In this document: positions 25,101-37,356 of the stretch, one piece after another
Layout: each line of letters begins with the position of its first letter
Position numbering within the stretch: the stretch's first letter is position 1
From: Oscheius sp. JU75
Lineage: Eukaryota > Nematoda > Chromadorea > Rhabditida > Rhabditidae
Assembly (NCBI GenBank): GCA_037178855.1
Contig: JASJZC010000007.1
Location: forward strand, 10,602,001-10,666,000
Length of the DNA: 64,000 nt
Direction: 5' to 3'
The notes under the pieces: model-generated
What the model saw: the letters and a program-made list of their open reading frames with translations, nothing else
The model's database searches: none
Told to the model about the DNA's origin: nothing
Translations under genes and position numbers: made by a program

Positions 25101-28018
25101 GAAAATTAGCTCAAAAAATCAATTTATAATCCTACCTTCCAGTCATGGGCTGAACAGACATGGTCGGAAGGACCGTGTTTTGATATGGTCTTGGCGGCAT
25201 GTGTGAGTAGGGGACTTGTGGAACGGGATGTCGTAGAGCTGGCACGCGGCTGGGCGGCCTTGACATCTGAAAATAAGTCGATGACTATCAAGAAACTACA
25301 AGTTTAAACAAGAACTTTTTCGAACAGTGAACCAGTTTCGGGAGGGTAAAAATAGTCAACAAAGTATAAATATTATCTGTAGACGCGGAAGCGAGGTAAA
25401 AATCAATCAATTACTCGAAAAGCGCCAACTCTTGCCCCCAAACATGTAGCTGTCACAAGAGCTATCATACAGCAATAGGCACTGAAGCATTACGTATCCG
25501 GTATTCACTTTTACGACCGTCGCGCAAAGTCGGTCGCACCCAAGGTGTTGAAGATTTTCCTCTGGCACCCCAAAATCCTGAACAATAAAGTCAGCTGAAC
25601 TATTGCGATTAGCTAATTTGATAAGAGACTCTTTCTGCAAAACGGACCAGTCGTGGAAACAATCAGCAAATGGAAAGAGACGATCGGTCACACTTTTTCC
25701 TAAGCACACTTGACGACTTGAGAAAACTTTCAAACGGAAATGAGTAGCTATCTAGGGGAGAGAAAAGCTGTTCGTCTGGCTGAAAAACGAACCTATCCGT
25801 CTTGCCGACACTTTTGATAGCCGCGCGGAGATGTTGCCACTGGAATGCGCGGAATTGGCCCCCCGTTTTCATGATGATAACGTCTCGTTCTTAGAGAGTT
25901 TTTTCACAGATCAGTCGAGAGGAGAATAGCAGCTCGGCAGCTTCAAAGGACTTCAGGCGAGTCCAGAGAGAAAGAGTTGCAAACGGGAGACAGCCACACG
26001 CGCCATAAATCTATTTGTTCACTAGGAGTGGCAGGAGCTTTAGCTACCCCCGGTGGTCATTTAAGTTTGGGAGGACGAAATGTCTCAATGCTAGAGGTAC
26101 AAAAAGGCGGAACGATAGCTGGTGGATCAGCTGTCAACGGCAGGTAAAAGACAGACTGATGAGGCAGGGACAGGTTTGTCAGATGGACGGCACATGCCGG
26201 GAAATGCCGTTTTATGGGCACGTCATTTGTGCAAACTAGTTCAACTCTTGAATTTTAATTAACGAGACGCACGGAGGTGATTTTGAAAAAGTTCGAGCGC
26301 CGTTCGTGACAGCTGGGTCTCGAAAGCGCACAATCAGTTTAATATTAAACCATGGTAAGGTCATCAGATATCAGTTGCGGTCAGCATTCCTACTACTTTC
26401 AGCACGTGGAATAGTTCGAGCACTCACCTGACTCGAAGAAGACGACGAGAGAAAGTGGTGGTGTGGTTGATTGATGGCTTAAAGAAAACAACTGCTGTAC
26501 TACAAATCGTGTGGGTAATGGATTCTCATAAACATTACAATTAGGGCTGTCGCGGAATGGATCAAGAGTAAGTCAAAACAAGATAAGGCAGGTTCCAACA
26601 ACGAACTACTTTCGTCAAGGCACGGTCTAATGGGTCCAGCTTTTAAGCGTGACTCCCCAAAAGAAACCAATTTTCTCTAAAACTTCAACGTTTTACAAAC
26701 TGTTTAAACCACCAAAATCAAAAAAATGAAGATTAGATAAAGCAAAAATTGACAAAAAGTTCTGATATATTGCTCTGGAAATGTATATGGTAGTTCATCC
26801 ATCAAAGCTATAATGTGACAGACGGACACATTTTAGATATTTTCTTGAAAATCTAGTCTGAGACATCTAAGAAAGTCTCCCCAAAATGAGTCATCCTTCT
26901 GCAGACAAGATCGTTACGAAGACAACTGGAACGTCTAGTACTTTTTCAGTGAGGGAATCTTAGAAATGGTGATGACTGACAAGTTGTCAGAGAGGCAGAA
27001 GTTTTTTTTTGGCTGACCATAGTTTAAAAATGAGAAGGTCGTGTGCCAATTGCAATCCAAAGGCGTCAGCGATCCCATATCATTGCCAGGAGAACCTTGA
27101 ACGTCTAACAGCCGAACAGAATCATTAAGAGAGAGAGAGAGACGGGCCAGAAATGTGACAGAAAACATATATAGAACTAATAAAGTGGCCAGTGTCGATG
27201 GAACGTGGTTCGAGATCAAGCCTGCGCGCTTGCTGATCGCAGCCGTTCGCATCTCAATCAATCTGCTCGCCTATATCGCGGACATGGAGGAAAACTTGAC
27301 AGAAACGAGTTGCTAAAGCTAAACGTGGAAGATTATGGAAACGAAACCCTGGAACGGGGGTGAGTGAAAGCTTCGAAGACTTTTTATCATCTAGCGAAAG
27401 TTTATATTTCCTAGCAGAGCCTAACTGGCAGAAACGATACGGGATAGACTGTCACGTACTGATACATAACCCACATTTGGTACACTGGTGGTCTCACTGT
27501 GGCCTCGGTGTAACAAAGACTAGCTAATGGGGCTCCGGGTCGACAGGAGTCCTACCACTTTTTGATGAAGGTATCACCTCTAGACGAAACCGTCTCCCCC
27601 TGTGTTCTACGGTGTAGCGCCCCCGCGCAGACTCACCCTGTTGACGGGAATCGACGTGCTAGGAGATCCATTTGCCAAGGTGCGAACGCTGTCAGTTGAA
27701 TGTATCAGAGCTACCTGAAATTGACTGGTCATGACTGTATTTTGGTCATTCTATTGTTGGTCACCGTTCAACATTGGACCGGTTTATAGTGCTATTGACG
27801 TCAAGAAGGTCAGCGCAAAATTGGGTGTACCCATAGTATGGAAACTCAGAGGTACCACAGAACGGTTCAGCAAATTGTATGAGAGAGAGCCGGAGCGACA
27901 GGAAGACAGAGAGACAGAGAGACAGGGTTGAAGAGTCGGTGAAGCATGCCATTCAATAATTATAAGTTACCTGTGATAACTGACTGCTCACAGAAGCCGA
28001 CGCTCCTGTGGCATACAT
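22131..28018 (-). CDS. ape-1: ASPP/iASPP-family p53 regulator
   Basis: Nine exons give 639 residues: 27971-28018, 25136-25266, 24921-25091, 24285-24519, 23830-24245, 23234-23609, 22924-23193, 22715-22882 and 22131-22235. All phases agree. A long charged coiled coil covers about residues 60-180 ([17 protein letters not shown], then [12 protein letters not shown]). A proline-rich, low-complexity middle follows ([15 protein letters not shown]). Two ankyrin repeats lie at about 460-532 ([29 protein letters not shown]). A C-terminal SH3 domain at about 573-632 carries [16 protein letters not shown] and WWTCEKN. Coiled coil, Pro-rich region, ankyrins and C-terminal SH3 in this order define ASPP proteins, which bind p53-family proteins, and APE-1 restrains CEP-1 in Caenorhabditis. 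The first intron is 2.7 kb. Exon 2 begins with its own ATG right after a TTTTCAG acceptor, so a shorter isoform without 16 residues is possible, perhaps trans-spliced. Confidence 0.95.
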
Positions 28019-30515
28019 CGCTTTTCTGAAACAAAAATGTTGAGAGGGAGAAAAGAAAAAAAACAATTGAGAGTGAGAAAACAACACAAAGAGTCTGTAA
28101 AAGCTGTTAGATCAACAACACAAAAAGACGGCAATTCTGAAGCTCGCGAGGCGGGCATCATGAATCACGTCACGTAGCATTTTCGGTCATGAGTCAGAAG
28201 ACAATGCCCACGGCGTATAATGGTTTGGAGGAGCGTAGAGAAGAGAAAAGTACTTTTTGGAAACGGCTGTGCGGTACCAAAGGGCACACCTCTCTTTCGG
28301 ATCAAAAACGCTCTCGAAAAAGATGGGAGCGCAGGTGGTACCAAAATATACCGTGAAAGTGGCTGGTTCTTCATTGCTTTCTGCTTTCACAACCGCGTTT
28401 AGGGCCCAAAACGACAATATGTTCTGCAAAGTTATTGTTCTTGATCCATTCTTCAACGTTTTAGAACATCCTATACCCCAAAACAGGCTGAGGAAATATT
28501 TAGAATTTTCATGGAACGGTTAGTATGACCGGCTCAAAACAGTCGTTCATTTCTCTCAGGGCAAAAACCAAGGTGAGAAACAGGAACCAGAAAATGACCC
28601 GTGACAGTCTCGAAAAAGAGTGTAAAACAGCTCAACCAGACCAGGGAACACCACTTGGTTTGAAGTTAAACGCGGGACGAACAATAAATCGTCTTCTTAG
28701 GGAGTATAGCGAGACTGGCGCCACGGCCCCGTAAGCCAACAAGCAATAAGCTGTGAGAAAATTGCATATACGGTTGGACAAACGGAGGAGAGAGAGACGA
28801 TACTCAGTCGATGGCTGGATAATAGTAGTCTATGTCAAGGCTATTTCATTGTTAAACGGGCCTATTCTTTTTGGGGGGGTGGGGAGGCTTGATCTAGAGA
28901 AACACATATGGGACTAACGGGTTCTTTTTTCAGCACCCCCCTCGTGTTTTGATGCAAATCGGATTACACATTCGTCGGAAGTGAAAATGGTCACTAGCTG
29001 CCCCCCCGAAAAACAATGGCCATTTGGCAAAGTAGCAAAAAACGGACCGGCTTCAACGAAACTTTAAGAAATGACGGGGGAAAACTTGAAAAATGGGTCG
29101 GGGAGGGGGACTAAATCGGTGAATCTGAGACACACTAGTCGCGAGATGGTCACAAATAATCTTCAGGGTCAGACTAAGTGTGCGATCGATAATCCCATCT
29201 CTACAGGTGGTGAGAGAGAGACTAGGTCTGTTGCAGCAGCCCCGAACACCTTATCTTGGCAGAATTCGTTTACCACACGACTGCGCACGTGTGCTAGCTT
29301 CGAGAAAAAGCTGGTCAGGCGATGAATAGAAAATGTAGATTACTAGCAGCGAAAGTTTTTGGATTTTCCGAATCACAAAAGTTATAAAACGATTGCAGTA
29401 ACACTGTGGATCGTATCTGAGAGACCTCAAAACTTTTCAATAAAGATCACAAAAAAAACCACACAAAGAAATTGGTATTCATGGTTTGAATAATGTTGTT
29501 ATTTGAAACAGTATAGGGTAGAAGTAAAGAATTTAGACTTCCATGCCGCTGGAGTCGTTTCGAAGCAATTTTGACGCGAGATGGGTCGAGAGAGGACAGG
29601 GGAGAGCTCAAGTTACGAGAGAGAAAGACAACTCAACAACGTTGAAACGACCCCGCCCATTAAAAGCCAATATATTCCCAAAATTTAACTGTACGTAGGA
29701 ATAAGAAAATGTCCTAATTTGATGATGGAGACACTTAGCAAATAGCCGAGATACAGAGAGAGAGATGCGCGGCTGGGGTTGCACCGCGACCTACACACAG
29801 TAAGAGCGCAAGACTGTGTGATAGCGGGAGAGGCCAGAATTGGGTTTCGACGCAGAAAGAACGTGTCATAATAGGGAGAGGGCAGAGGGTCCCGAGCGAC
29901 AACAAGAGATTAAGGACTGGCGCTCGACTGTGCAAGACTCACTCTCTCTTTAAGGTTCAGAGACTGGGAGAGTGTTTATTGTGAGAATGAGTCTCTCAGA
30001 ATGCGCTGTGTGTTGCGAGTCTCCAGCTTTGAATATACAGCAAATAAGTGTGGACACAGTCCGATTGGAAATTTTCGCTCTTTCTCGTTCGCGCGCGCTA
30101 GCGAGGATTGGAAAAACTGTGTGACCAATTGAGAAAAATGGCTCATATAGACTGGCCGAGACAATAAGGAACTTCCTTATTGGAAATATATTTTGTTAAT
30201 GATGTTTACTTCAGAGCGTTGAAACTGGTGTAGATGTTTGTCTCGTTCAACGTGTCTCTCTGTCTCTATGTCTGTTACTGATTATGTTTGAGACTTTATG
30301 AAAGTTGGACGAGGAAATAGAAGTCTTCAGAAAGACGGACTTCTGCGAGCTCTGTGGTTGTAACAACAGATTTGTATTTTTTATTTGTACCGAAAATCGT
30401 AAACACAAAGACGTAAATTTGAAAACACTGTAAAATAACCACATGAGAAAAGCCAAATGAAAGCGGAGGGCTTCTTATTGGCAGAAAAATAGCATGATAG
30501 GTACAATTAAAGAAG
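28019..30515. other. No supported gene
   Basis: No family match or phase-compatible exon chain was found on either strand. Short GA-rich tracts and one C-rich stretch near 28870-29010 are present. This is the upstream region of ape-1 on the minus strand. Confidence 0.45.
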
Positions 30516-31606
30516 TTACTTCTTGTACGGAGTGTATCGTGCTGATTTGCGATCCCGGACAGGATCACGTCGTTCTACGGGAACAAACCTGGGTGCTTTC
30601 ACACTATCATAAGCTTTTAAAAGCTTAAAGTACGCATGAGGACCAAGGGCAGTATCCGGATCTCCGTTGTATCCGGCATAGTCTAAAGGAGAAGAGAATT
30701 ACGTCGGTGTGTTATATCAATTCATTCCCTGGGTAACTTGTCGACCAAATCGTTGAGGGACGAAATGTTAAAAATAGCATAAGGACGACTGTTGCAAATT
30801 GTTAGTACCCATTCCAGAATGACAGTAATGTAGGAATTTAGAGGACTGTGGGACAAGGGTATGACGGTATTGTCGACAGTTTTGTGGATGGTTTCTGAAG
30901 ACTTTTTGAAGGAAAGTAGTTTCACGGAAAGCGTTATTAGCAGTCTTTGCAGTCAATCCTTTCTGCCTTGTGGCTCCCTTCTTCGGATTACCATTGCTGA
31001 ACAATAGCGATTTTTGAAGTTTGAGAAAAAAGGTTGGTTGTCGCCACTGTAGTTTGGGGTGGCGGCAAGACCGAACTTCTGGATCCCCGCGTCAAACCCA
31101 TATGAGTCTACACACAGAAATACAGACATCCGGGGAAGCGCAGACAATTGAAAAATGATACCTGGACAAATGCACGAAGTCTGGGTCGGCGCCACCGAAG
31201 TATGACATGTTCAGCCAGAGAGGAAATCTTGTTTGTATATTCTTCAGCATCGAATGGTCCCCAGAATGCATTTATCACTTTGACCTCTTCAGATTTCTGT
31301 AACTATAAAAATGTAAACATCCAAACCTGCTCGTTGACCATCTATTCCATTAAAGACCATGGAGGACACAACGATAAGCTTCATGTCTACCATCTATGGT
31401 GCAATCTGGGCCATGTATCCTTGGTCTAACACGACATAGGCTCCTGTAGACGGACATTTAGTTTCCGTGAGGATATCCCAGCAACTGCCGTCATAAGAAT
31501 TATATCGTAGACCCTCGAAGGGTCGAATGAAGACGGATCCTTTATGGAGACTTAGGATCAGCAGAGCCATGAGAGAATGTATAATCCGCTTCCTGGAAAC
31601 TGTCAT
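30516..31606 (-). CDS. Unknown gene, 3' half resolved
   Basis: Three exons join with matching phases: 31077-31107, 30809-30996 and 30516-30682. They encode a basic C-terminal stretch with motifs SYGFDAGIQNNGNPKKG, AFRETTFLQKVFRNHPQN and YNGDPDTALGPHAYFKLL, ending ARYTPYKK. Upstream on the same strand, an open frame from ATG at 31606 starts with a signal-peptide-like hydrophobic stretch (LMALLILSLHKG). It continues SCWDILTETKCPSTGAYVVL before a TAG. A further exon-like piece at 31162-31296 has good splice sites but does not fit the phase of its neighbours. I cannot link the two halves or name a family. The protein may be secreted. Confidence 0.4.
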
Positions 31607-32408
31607 TGAAGGTCCCGTTTGCAGCTAACTAGACGACTAACGACTGATAACCTCGCATGCGGGATTCATATGCGGAAAGTTATGAGCTTCTTGTTCAGGG
31701 GCTTGTTCACGTTCTTACATAGCCGAAACGAGCGGGAAAAAGTGCGGCAATGCATCTGAAAAACACCTTTTCTCTCGTTATTCTCACTCTCACGAGCCTT
31801 CGAGAAGATTGGTCAATCTTTTGCTGAAAGCTGTTAGAAGACTGTCTCTGGAACGGGCAGAGAGTTTTTCGAACGCTTTCGATGACTTCCCTGAAGAAAC
31901 GCTTCTCGACTCTAGCAAGCTCGTTTCCAGATTTCGAAGTTAATGTGAGAGGTAGGTCTTTCCCTCCTTAAACTCTCTGTCACTGAGCTAAATATAAGCT
32001 AAATATAGAGATTTGTTTGGAAACCTCGGGTGTCCTTCGGCCTTTGACTAGCCGCTACCCGAAGTCGATCCAGGAGGTGGACTTTTCTTGCCTTGTACTC
32101 TTCGTCGCTGAGCTGAAATAACTAAAAGCTTACCTACGTAAACTGAAATTTATGATTTGGTATCAGTAACAAGGTTAGCGACAATGAAAAATTCAAGATA
32201 ACAAGTGGAAGGCTGGTGCGAAAAAAAATGACAGTGACCGCCTGACCGGAGGAAAAAAGAGAGCGCGGTACCCGACATAATGGTAAAAAACGACTGCCGC
32301 AGGATATTTTCATCACTGACGCTGTTCGAACTTTAGCAATATTTATACCCTGGGGTCATCTTAGTACAATGTACAACAAGTTATGACAATTTTCGTTGCA
32401 GGTGGGAG
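31607..32408. other. No supported gene
   Basis: This spacer follows the anion-channel gene on the minus strand. Nothing recognisable was seen in any frame. Confidence 0.45.
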
Positions 32409-35400
32409 CTAGTGAGCGCCGGGCTGTGGCATGAACTGTTGCTCGAAGGTTTGTGACAAGTAGTGCCACCAGTAGATGAGCTGAAAATTACAATTTTGTC
32501 ATAAAGCAACATGGTAGCATACATTGAAGCAAGTGAAGGCCAACGGAAATGCAACAATACTGAATTTGTCGACAGCCTCGGGATGAAACCGAACCAAACA
32601 GCCTCCCGGTTGCGGGGACGGCGATCGCAGCTGAAAATCAATGTATTTCAAGTAAGTGGGAAAATCAAGTGCTGTGTCCTTTTATATAAGGTATGTGTGT
32701 GCATATCTAACTGATAGGGCACTGAATTACACAATACATATTAACACGATGCAACTACTATACCTCGTCGATTAGTGGAAGGTCCTGTTCAGCAGGAAGC
32801 TAAAGGTTAGTAAGGTTGGAAATTGCTTTAGGATGGACATCAATTTACCTGCTCGAAAGTCAGAGGTGTCTCCGAGTCAAATGTTGTCATGTGGATGTGG
32901 AGTGGAGACAGTGGGGGCCTTGATACGGACCCTCTGTTGCCAACAACGACCGCATTTTGACCATTTGAGACGGTACCTAAGTCGAATTAAGTACCTAATG
33001 GAAAACATACCATTTGCGTGTCCGTTAAGGACGCGGGAGCGACAAGACCCGTTGGCCCAGATGTTGGAGGCACGCTGACGTTCACGTCTACGCTCAGCAC
33101 TAGAAAGCGGTCGGGTCATGCGCTTTTCAAACTCTAACCTTCGGGCACTATTCTGACATCGCGAAATGTAACAAACAAAGGCAAGCTCAACCATCGTCCC
33201 AAACACAAACGAAATACAACCTAACATCCACACGTCCATAGCTGAAAATCATTTTGTTTGGCATATTTGTATTTTCTCACCTTTAACATAAGATACCCGA
33301 GGAAGATTTTTCAGAATGTTTCCGAATTGAAATGTCAGCGCAAGAAGTGATGATATGCCGACCGTTGTTCTGGCTGGGAGCGCTTTCGGCTCCATACAGA
33401 AAGAAACCCATGAGACGATGATTGTGAGATACGTGGGCACGTAGGCCTGGATGATGTAGAACCCGTAGCGACGCTTGAACGTGAAGACCACCTGGAAACA
33501 TTCAGTATCTCGGACCCCCCACATTTCATTTCTTGGATGCGCGATGGATGCTCCACTAAAATTCGCATCATGTGTTTCAGCTTGCCAGGACAACGTCAAC
33601 AGAAAAACTCATGATTTACAGCAATATGCGACGGGCCATATATGCAGGGGGAGACAGAACAAGGTCCCTGCTGGCGCATTTTCGTGGTGGAAAATGACCG
33701 AACGTCAAACGAGCAGAAGAACGGATATTGCGAGAGTCAGTAAGGGGGAAATATGATAGTAGGAAAAAGGGGTGACGGATTTGATGGGATATCTCTGTCT
33801 ACGTGACAGGAAGCAGACTAAGGACGGCTGAATGGACAGTAGAATTTAGAGAACAAAAAATTCGATTTTGATGGGAATCTATTTCAGCCTCCTTTGGATA
33901 GGGAATTTATGCACATTAGATATCGATCAATGTTATGAGTATAGTCTAGAAACTGGCAAAGTTCCAAGCTACCCGGACTTTACAAGATAAACTGAAAGTA
34001 CGCGGCTTTTTACAAACTTTTCAGTTAGTTCGAGGACCGTCGAGTTTTCCAATGTTCTGCAAAATTGTAGAGAAGATCGAGGGCTACAACTACTCAGAAC
34101 TGCAAACGTAAAAAGGGCAATGTTGGGTCCCAAAATTAAAACATTACTGTGCCTTGTTTTGGTCATGTACTTCAGCCAAGTGTTTCACCTCGAAGACATG
34201 TTCAACTCACTAAATGATGTTCTGCGAAGTTATAGCCCTTGATCTGCTTTACAGTTTGAGTTTTAATAAGTTCAGATTTGGATGGTCTGCGTTTTGGTTT
34301 TTTTTCCGTTCATTTCTATCTTTTGACGTATTTTTTTTAGATGTAAAAGAACTTTTTGAGTGCTGGTAAGCAGCTAGAAAAAAGAAATCGTAGACGGTGT
34401 TAAAGAAGAATTAAAGCCGCTACCGCCCGATTGTGAGTTGACCTGTTTTGACCATCGCACTGAACCAAAATCCTGTCAAAACTATTATGGCAATTTTCGC
34501 ATGATAGGTTGCCGCAAGTGCTGGAGAAACGCCGCATTTAAACAAATATGTATTGAGTGGGGCACTCACCACAACACTTGCTCCAACAGAATCAAATAAA
34601 CAACGCGCCAAAATTTTGCGTTTTGCTCGAGCAGAGGCTACAGACAAACCTACTGAGACGATAGGTTTTTAATATAACGGACGTACCTGTAATTGATCCC
34701 AGTATCCATTAGGATACAGTAAAGTCTCCTTTTTGACTTCGAAATGCACCATGTCGAAGTCGGGAAGCTCAATTTTCTTCATTAATGTCACTGGTTCATC
34801 CATCCAGTGGAGCTCCACCTAAAAACGTTCTATTCAGAAAGAAGTTCGAGTCACCTCTTCAGAATTATGACTATACGACTCAAAAATAAGAATGCAGCTC
34901 TGTACGTCGAACGGAAACTGTCGGAGATCCAAGTTACACGGAGATTTGACGGAGAGTCGATGATTGATCCAAACAGTCCCGTTCTAAAATGTGTTCCTAT
35001 GTGTCTCTCTTGCTCGTGGTGTGACGCGCAGTCAGACGGGTCGGGATAATTCCCAAACTTTTGAATTATTCGCACACAAATACGCAGTGTATGCGTTAAC
35101 TAATCAGAAAAGTGCCGTCGTCGTCGGGAAAGAATCCCGACGAAGTGTAAATTAGCTCAGTTGTTGCGATCACACTCTCGGATTGTCTAAGAAACCCACA
35201 TCATAAAGGATTATCATCACATTTTCAGAGGGAGAGGAGTGTATTTTCGTATGTTTGGAGTTAATTAAACACGTATTAGGTGACCAGATTCGAGCCAGCA
35301 TACGGGCTTCCATAGTTATGTTCCTAAAAACCTTGTAGCTCCAAATTTGCAGGTTTACCTTTTGCATGCTGGAAGATGCGTGAATGACAACGCTTTATCG

Positions 35401-37356
35401 TGCCAGAGCTGTGTGAAGAGGATGTCGATTTCAAAGTCGGAGGTGATCTCGTTCAGGGAGCTCATGTCCTGAAAACATTGACCTTGGTCCTAGTGTTCAC
35501 TACTCCCTTGAGGGTTGATAAAGGAACGTGCGCCAGATTCTCAATTACTTCACTCTCAACCTCTATTCAATTATGGTTAGACATCCTTTAACTTCCCCCC
35601 AAATATAAACCCTTCCCGCCCACTTGCTCGAAATACCACTTTCCATGACATAAAAAGTGATAAGACGGACAGGTTTATAAAACGGTCGGCTTTTATAATA
35701 TTATTTCAGGACACCATTGAAACAGCATCATTCTTTTAACAGGAGCTACAACCCGTACCAGCCAAACAATCAACCAAACTACCCTCCCAAAAATTGGGAA
35801 TGGAGCTGCCCCGGCCTATGCCAACCCTCCCGGACCTCCAATGACTCCCGGTGTGATTAATAATCATGTAGACCATAATGATCACCACCATCAACATGGT
35901 TGGTTTTGACAACAAAAGCCATAAGCTGCTTAGCTATTTTTCACGATTTTTAAGATTTTTCACTTCGATTCGCCACTTTTTCACATAAAGAAATCCAGAG
36001 AAAGATAAAACCCTCTTGAGATAAGACTACCACGTTGGGTGACAAAGCACCAAAGTCTACATATTTGAAGCTTCTTGGGAAATAGAAACTTAACTCAAAA
36101 TTATAATATTATTTCAGGGCACCACTACCATTACTAACATCACGATTATCACCACCATCATCACTGCTGATCCGAATGAACGTTTGCAACAGATTGCGTC
36201 GTGCTCTTTGACCGAATTTTCCCCTTTCTTAGTCCCATCTTTTATGCTAATGTCTCTTCCGGATTACGTCAATTTGCCCAGGGTAAAGCCTCTTTGCAAG
36301 AACGGGGGTAAATTCGTGCTCTTCTTAAACTTTCAAAGATTCGTCTTGCAGGCAGTATATGACAATATTTTGTCAATCAAAATTCGTGTTCGACATAGCA
36401 TTCTGACAGCATGATATAAAGTGCGGGGAAAAAGTTAACAGCCCAATTTTACAATGAACGTCTGGGGACATCTTGGCAGACTAACACAGCCGTGGAGCCG
36501 AATGTTGTACTTGGTAATCTCGGGGTGTGCTATAGCCTTTTCTCTTTACTTACAACAGAAGGCTGATTTCTTCCGGGCCACGATGGGCTTTCTCGAGTCG
36601 CGTTGTTTTGATGGATCGGCACTCCCACACTCTCGGACAGAAGTCACTTTGTGAATGTCACTTTTTTTTTCGAAACAGTTACCCCCGAGTCATTGATTGA
36701 ACGTTGAGAGGTCAAGACCAACCTGCACGTGCATCTCGATATTAACTCGAACGGGATCTTCGGCATCGGGTAGCATTTTTGTGTATTTTTGCATAATCTC
36801 CTCGACAATCTTCGCCTCAGACATGGCTCCTTCTGGACACTTGCGTCTTTTGCCCTTTGCCTAAAAATTGAATGAATCTCGAGCAGCACACCTGTAGGTT
36901 GAGGGCACTTCTGTCACGTGCTTCTATTAAAACGCTGCCTTGATGGGTACACTCTACAGCTGACGGCAGAAAGACATGACATGTGGACAGAATGCCCCAA
37001 GAGACTTGGAACTGTTGCAAACTTCTGATGGGTAGAATTCTAACATTCTTGAAGAGGAAGTTGTCAGTCTTCCGATCGCAAAAACTGACACGTATCCTCT
37101 TAAGCCGTTGTCACATTCTGGCCACTTATTGCCAAAAATGAAAAGAATGTATAATAGTTCAATTTTTTTTTGGAAGGTGAGGATACAAATTGAAACACGG
37201 AATCTCGTTGTCAACCCATCAATTATTAGTGTACGACAAATAACACAGCCGCTAGGCGTGTGCCGGAGAGGCAATGACAAAGATGCTGGATTGTCAAGAA
37301 CTCACCTTGGCAAGGGCTAAAAAAGTTAGTGCTAGTACCAAGCACGTCAGTCTCAT
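32409..37356 (-). CDS. Cys-loop ligand-gated anion channel subunit
   Basis: Thirteen exons give about 541 residues: 37306-37356, 36892-37047, 36723-36860, 35359-35468, 35200-35323, 34855-34983, 34687-34818, 33281-33491, 33011-33241, 32849-32976, 32764-32799, 32523-32630 and 32409-32480. A signal peptide ([16 protein letters not shown]) starts it. The ligand-binding domain includes the Cys-loop [15 protein letters not shown], two cysteines 13 residues apart with the FPFD motif. TM1 begins [16 protein letters not shown]2 is preceded by PAR and reads [16 protein letters not shown], which points to anion selectivity. TM3 begins [17 protein letters not shown]4 reads [19 protein letters not shown] and ends GAH. 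It resembles the nematode ACC/LGC-46 group; whether acetylcholine or an amine is the ligand cannot be read here. The acceptor of exon 2 is uncertain; 37047 and an alternative about 30 bases further in both keep frame. Confidence 0.92.
35693..36184 (+). CDS. Possible His-rich gene nested in a channel intron
   Basis: Inside the 1.25-kb third intron of the channel gene, the opposite strand has exon-like sequence. An open frame from about 35742 encodes a Pro/Asn-rich stretch ending [13 protein letters not shown] at a GTTGGT donor (about 35899). It joins a second piece after a TTATTTCAG acceptor (36118) that adds GHHYHY and a stop, or more histidines in another frame. The two acceptors (35693-35716 and 36101-36124) match at 23 of 24 bases, suggesting an internal duplication. 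No start codon exon was identified. It could be the end of a secreted metal-binding peptide gene or low-complexity noise. Confidence 0.25.

Noticed and set aside
26935-27261. 108-codon minus-strand ORF inside the long ape-1 intron
   Set aside because: No compatible splice sites to the ape-1 exons and no known domain; hydrophobic part looks accidental.
34420-34647. 75-codon minus-strand ORF in a channel intron
   Set aside because: The flanking channel exons join in phase without it, and it has no recognisable motif.
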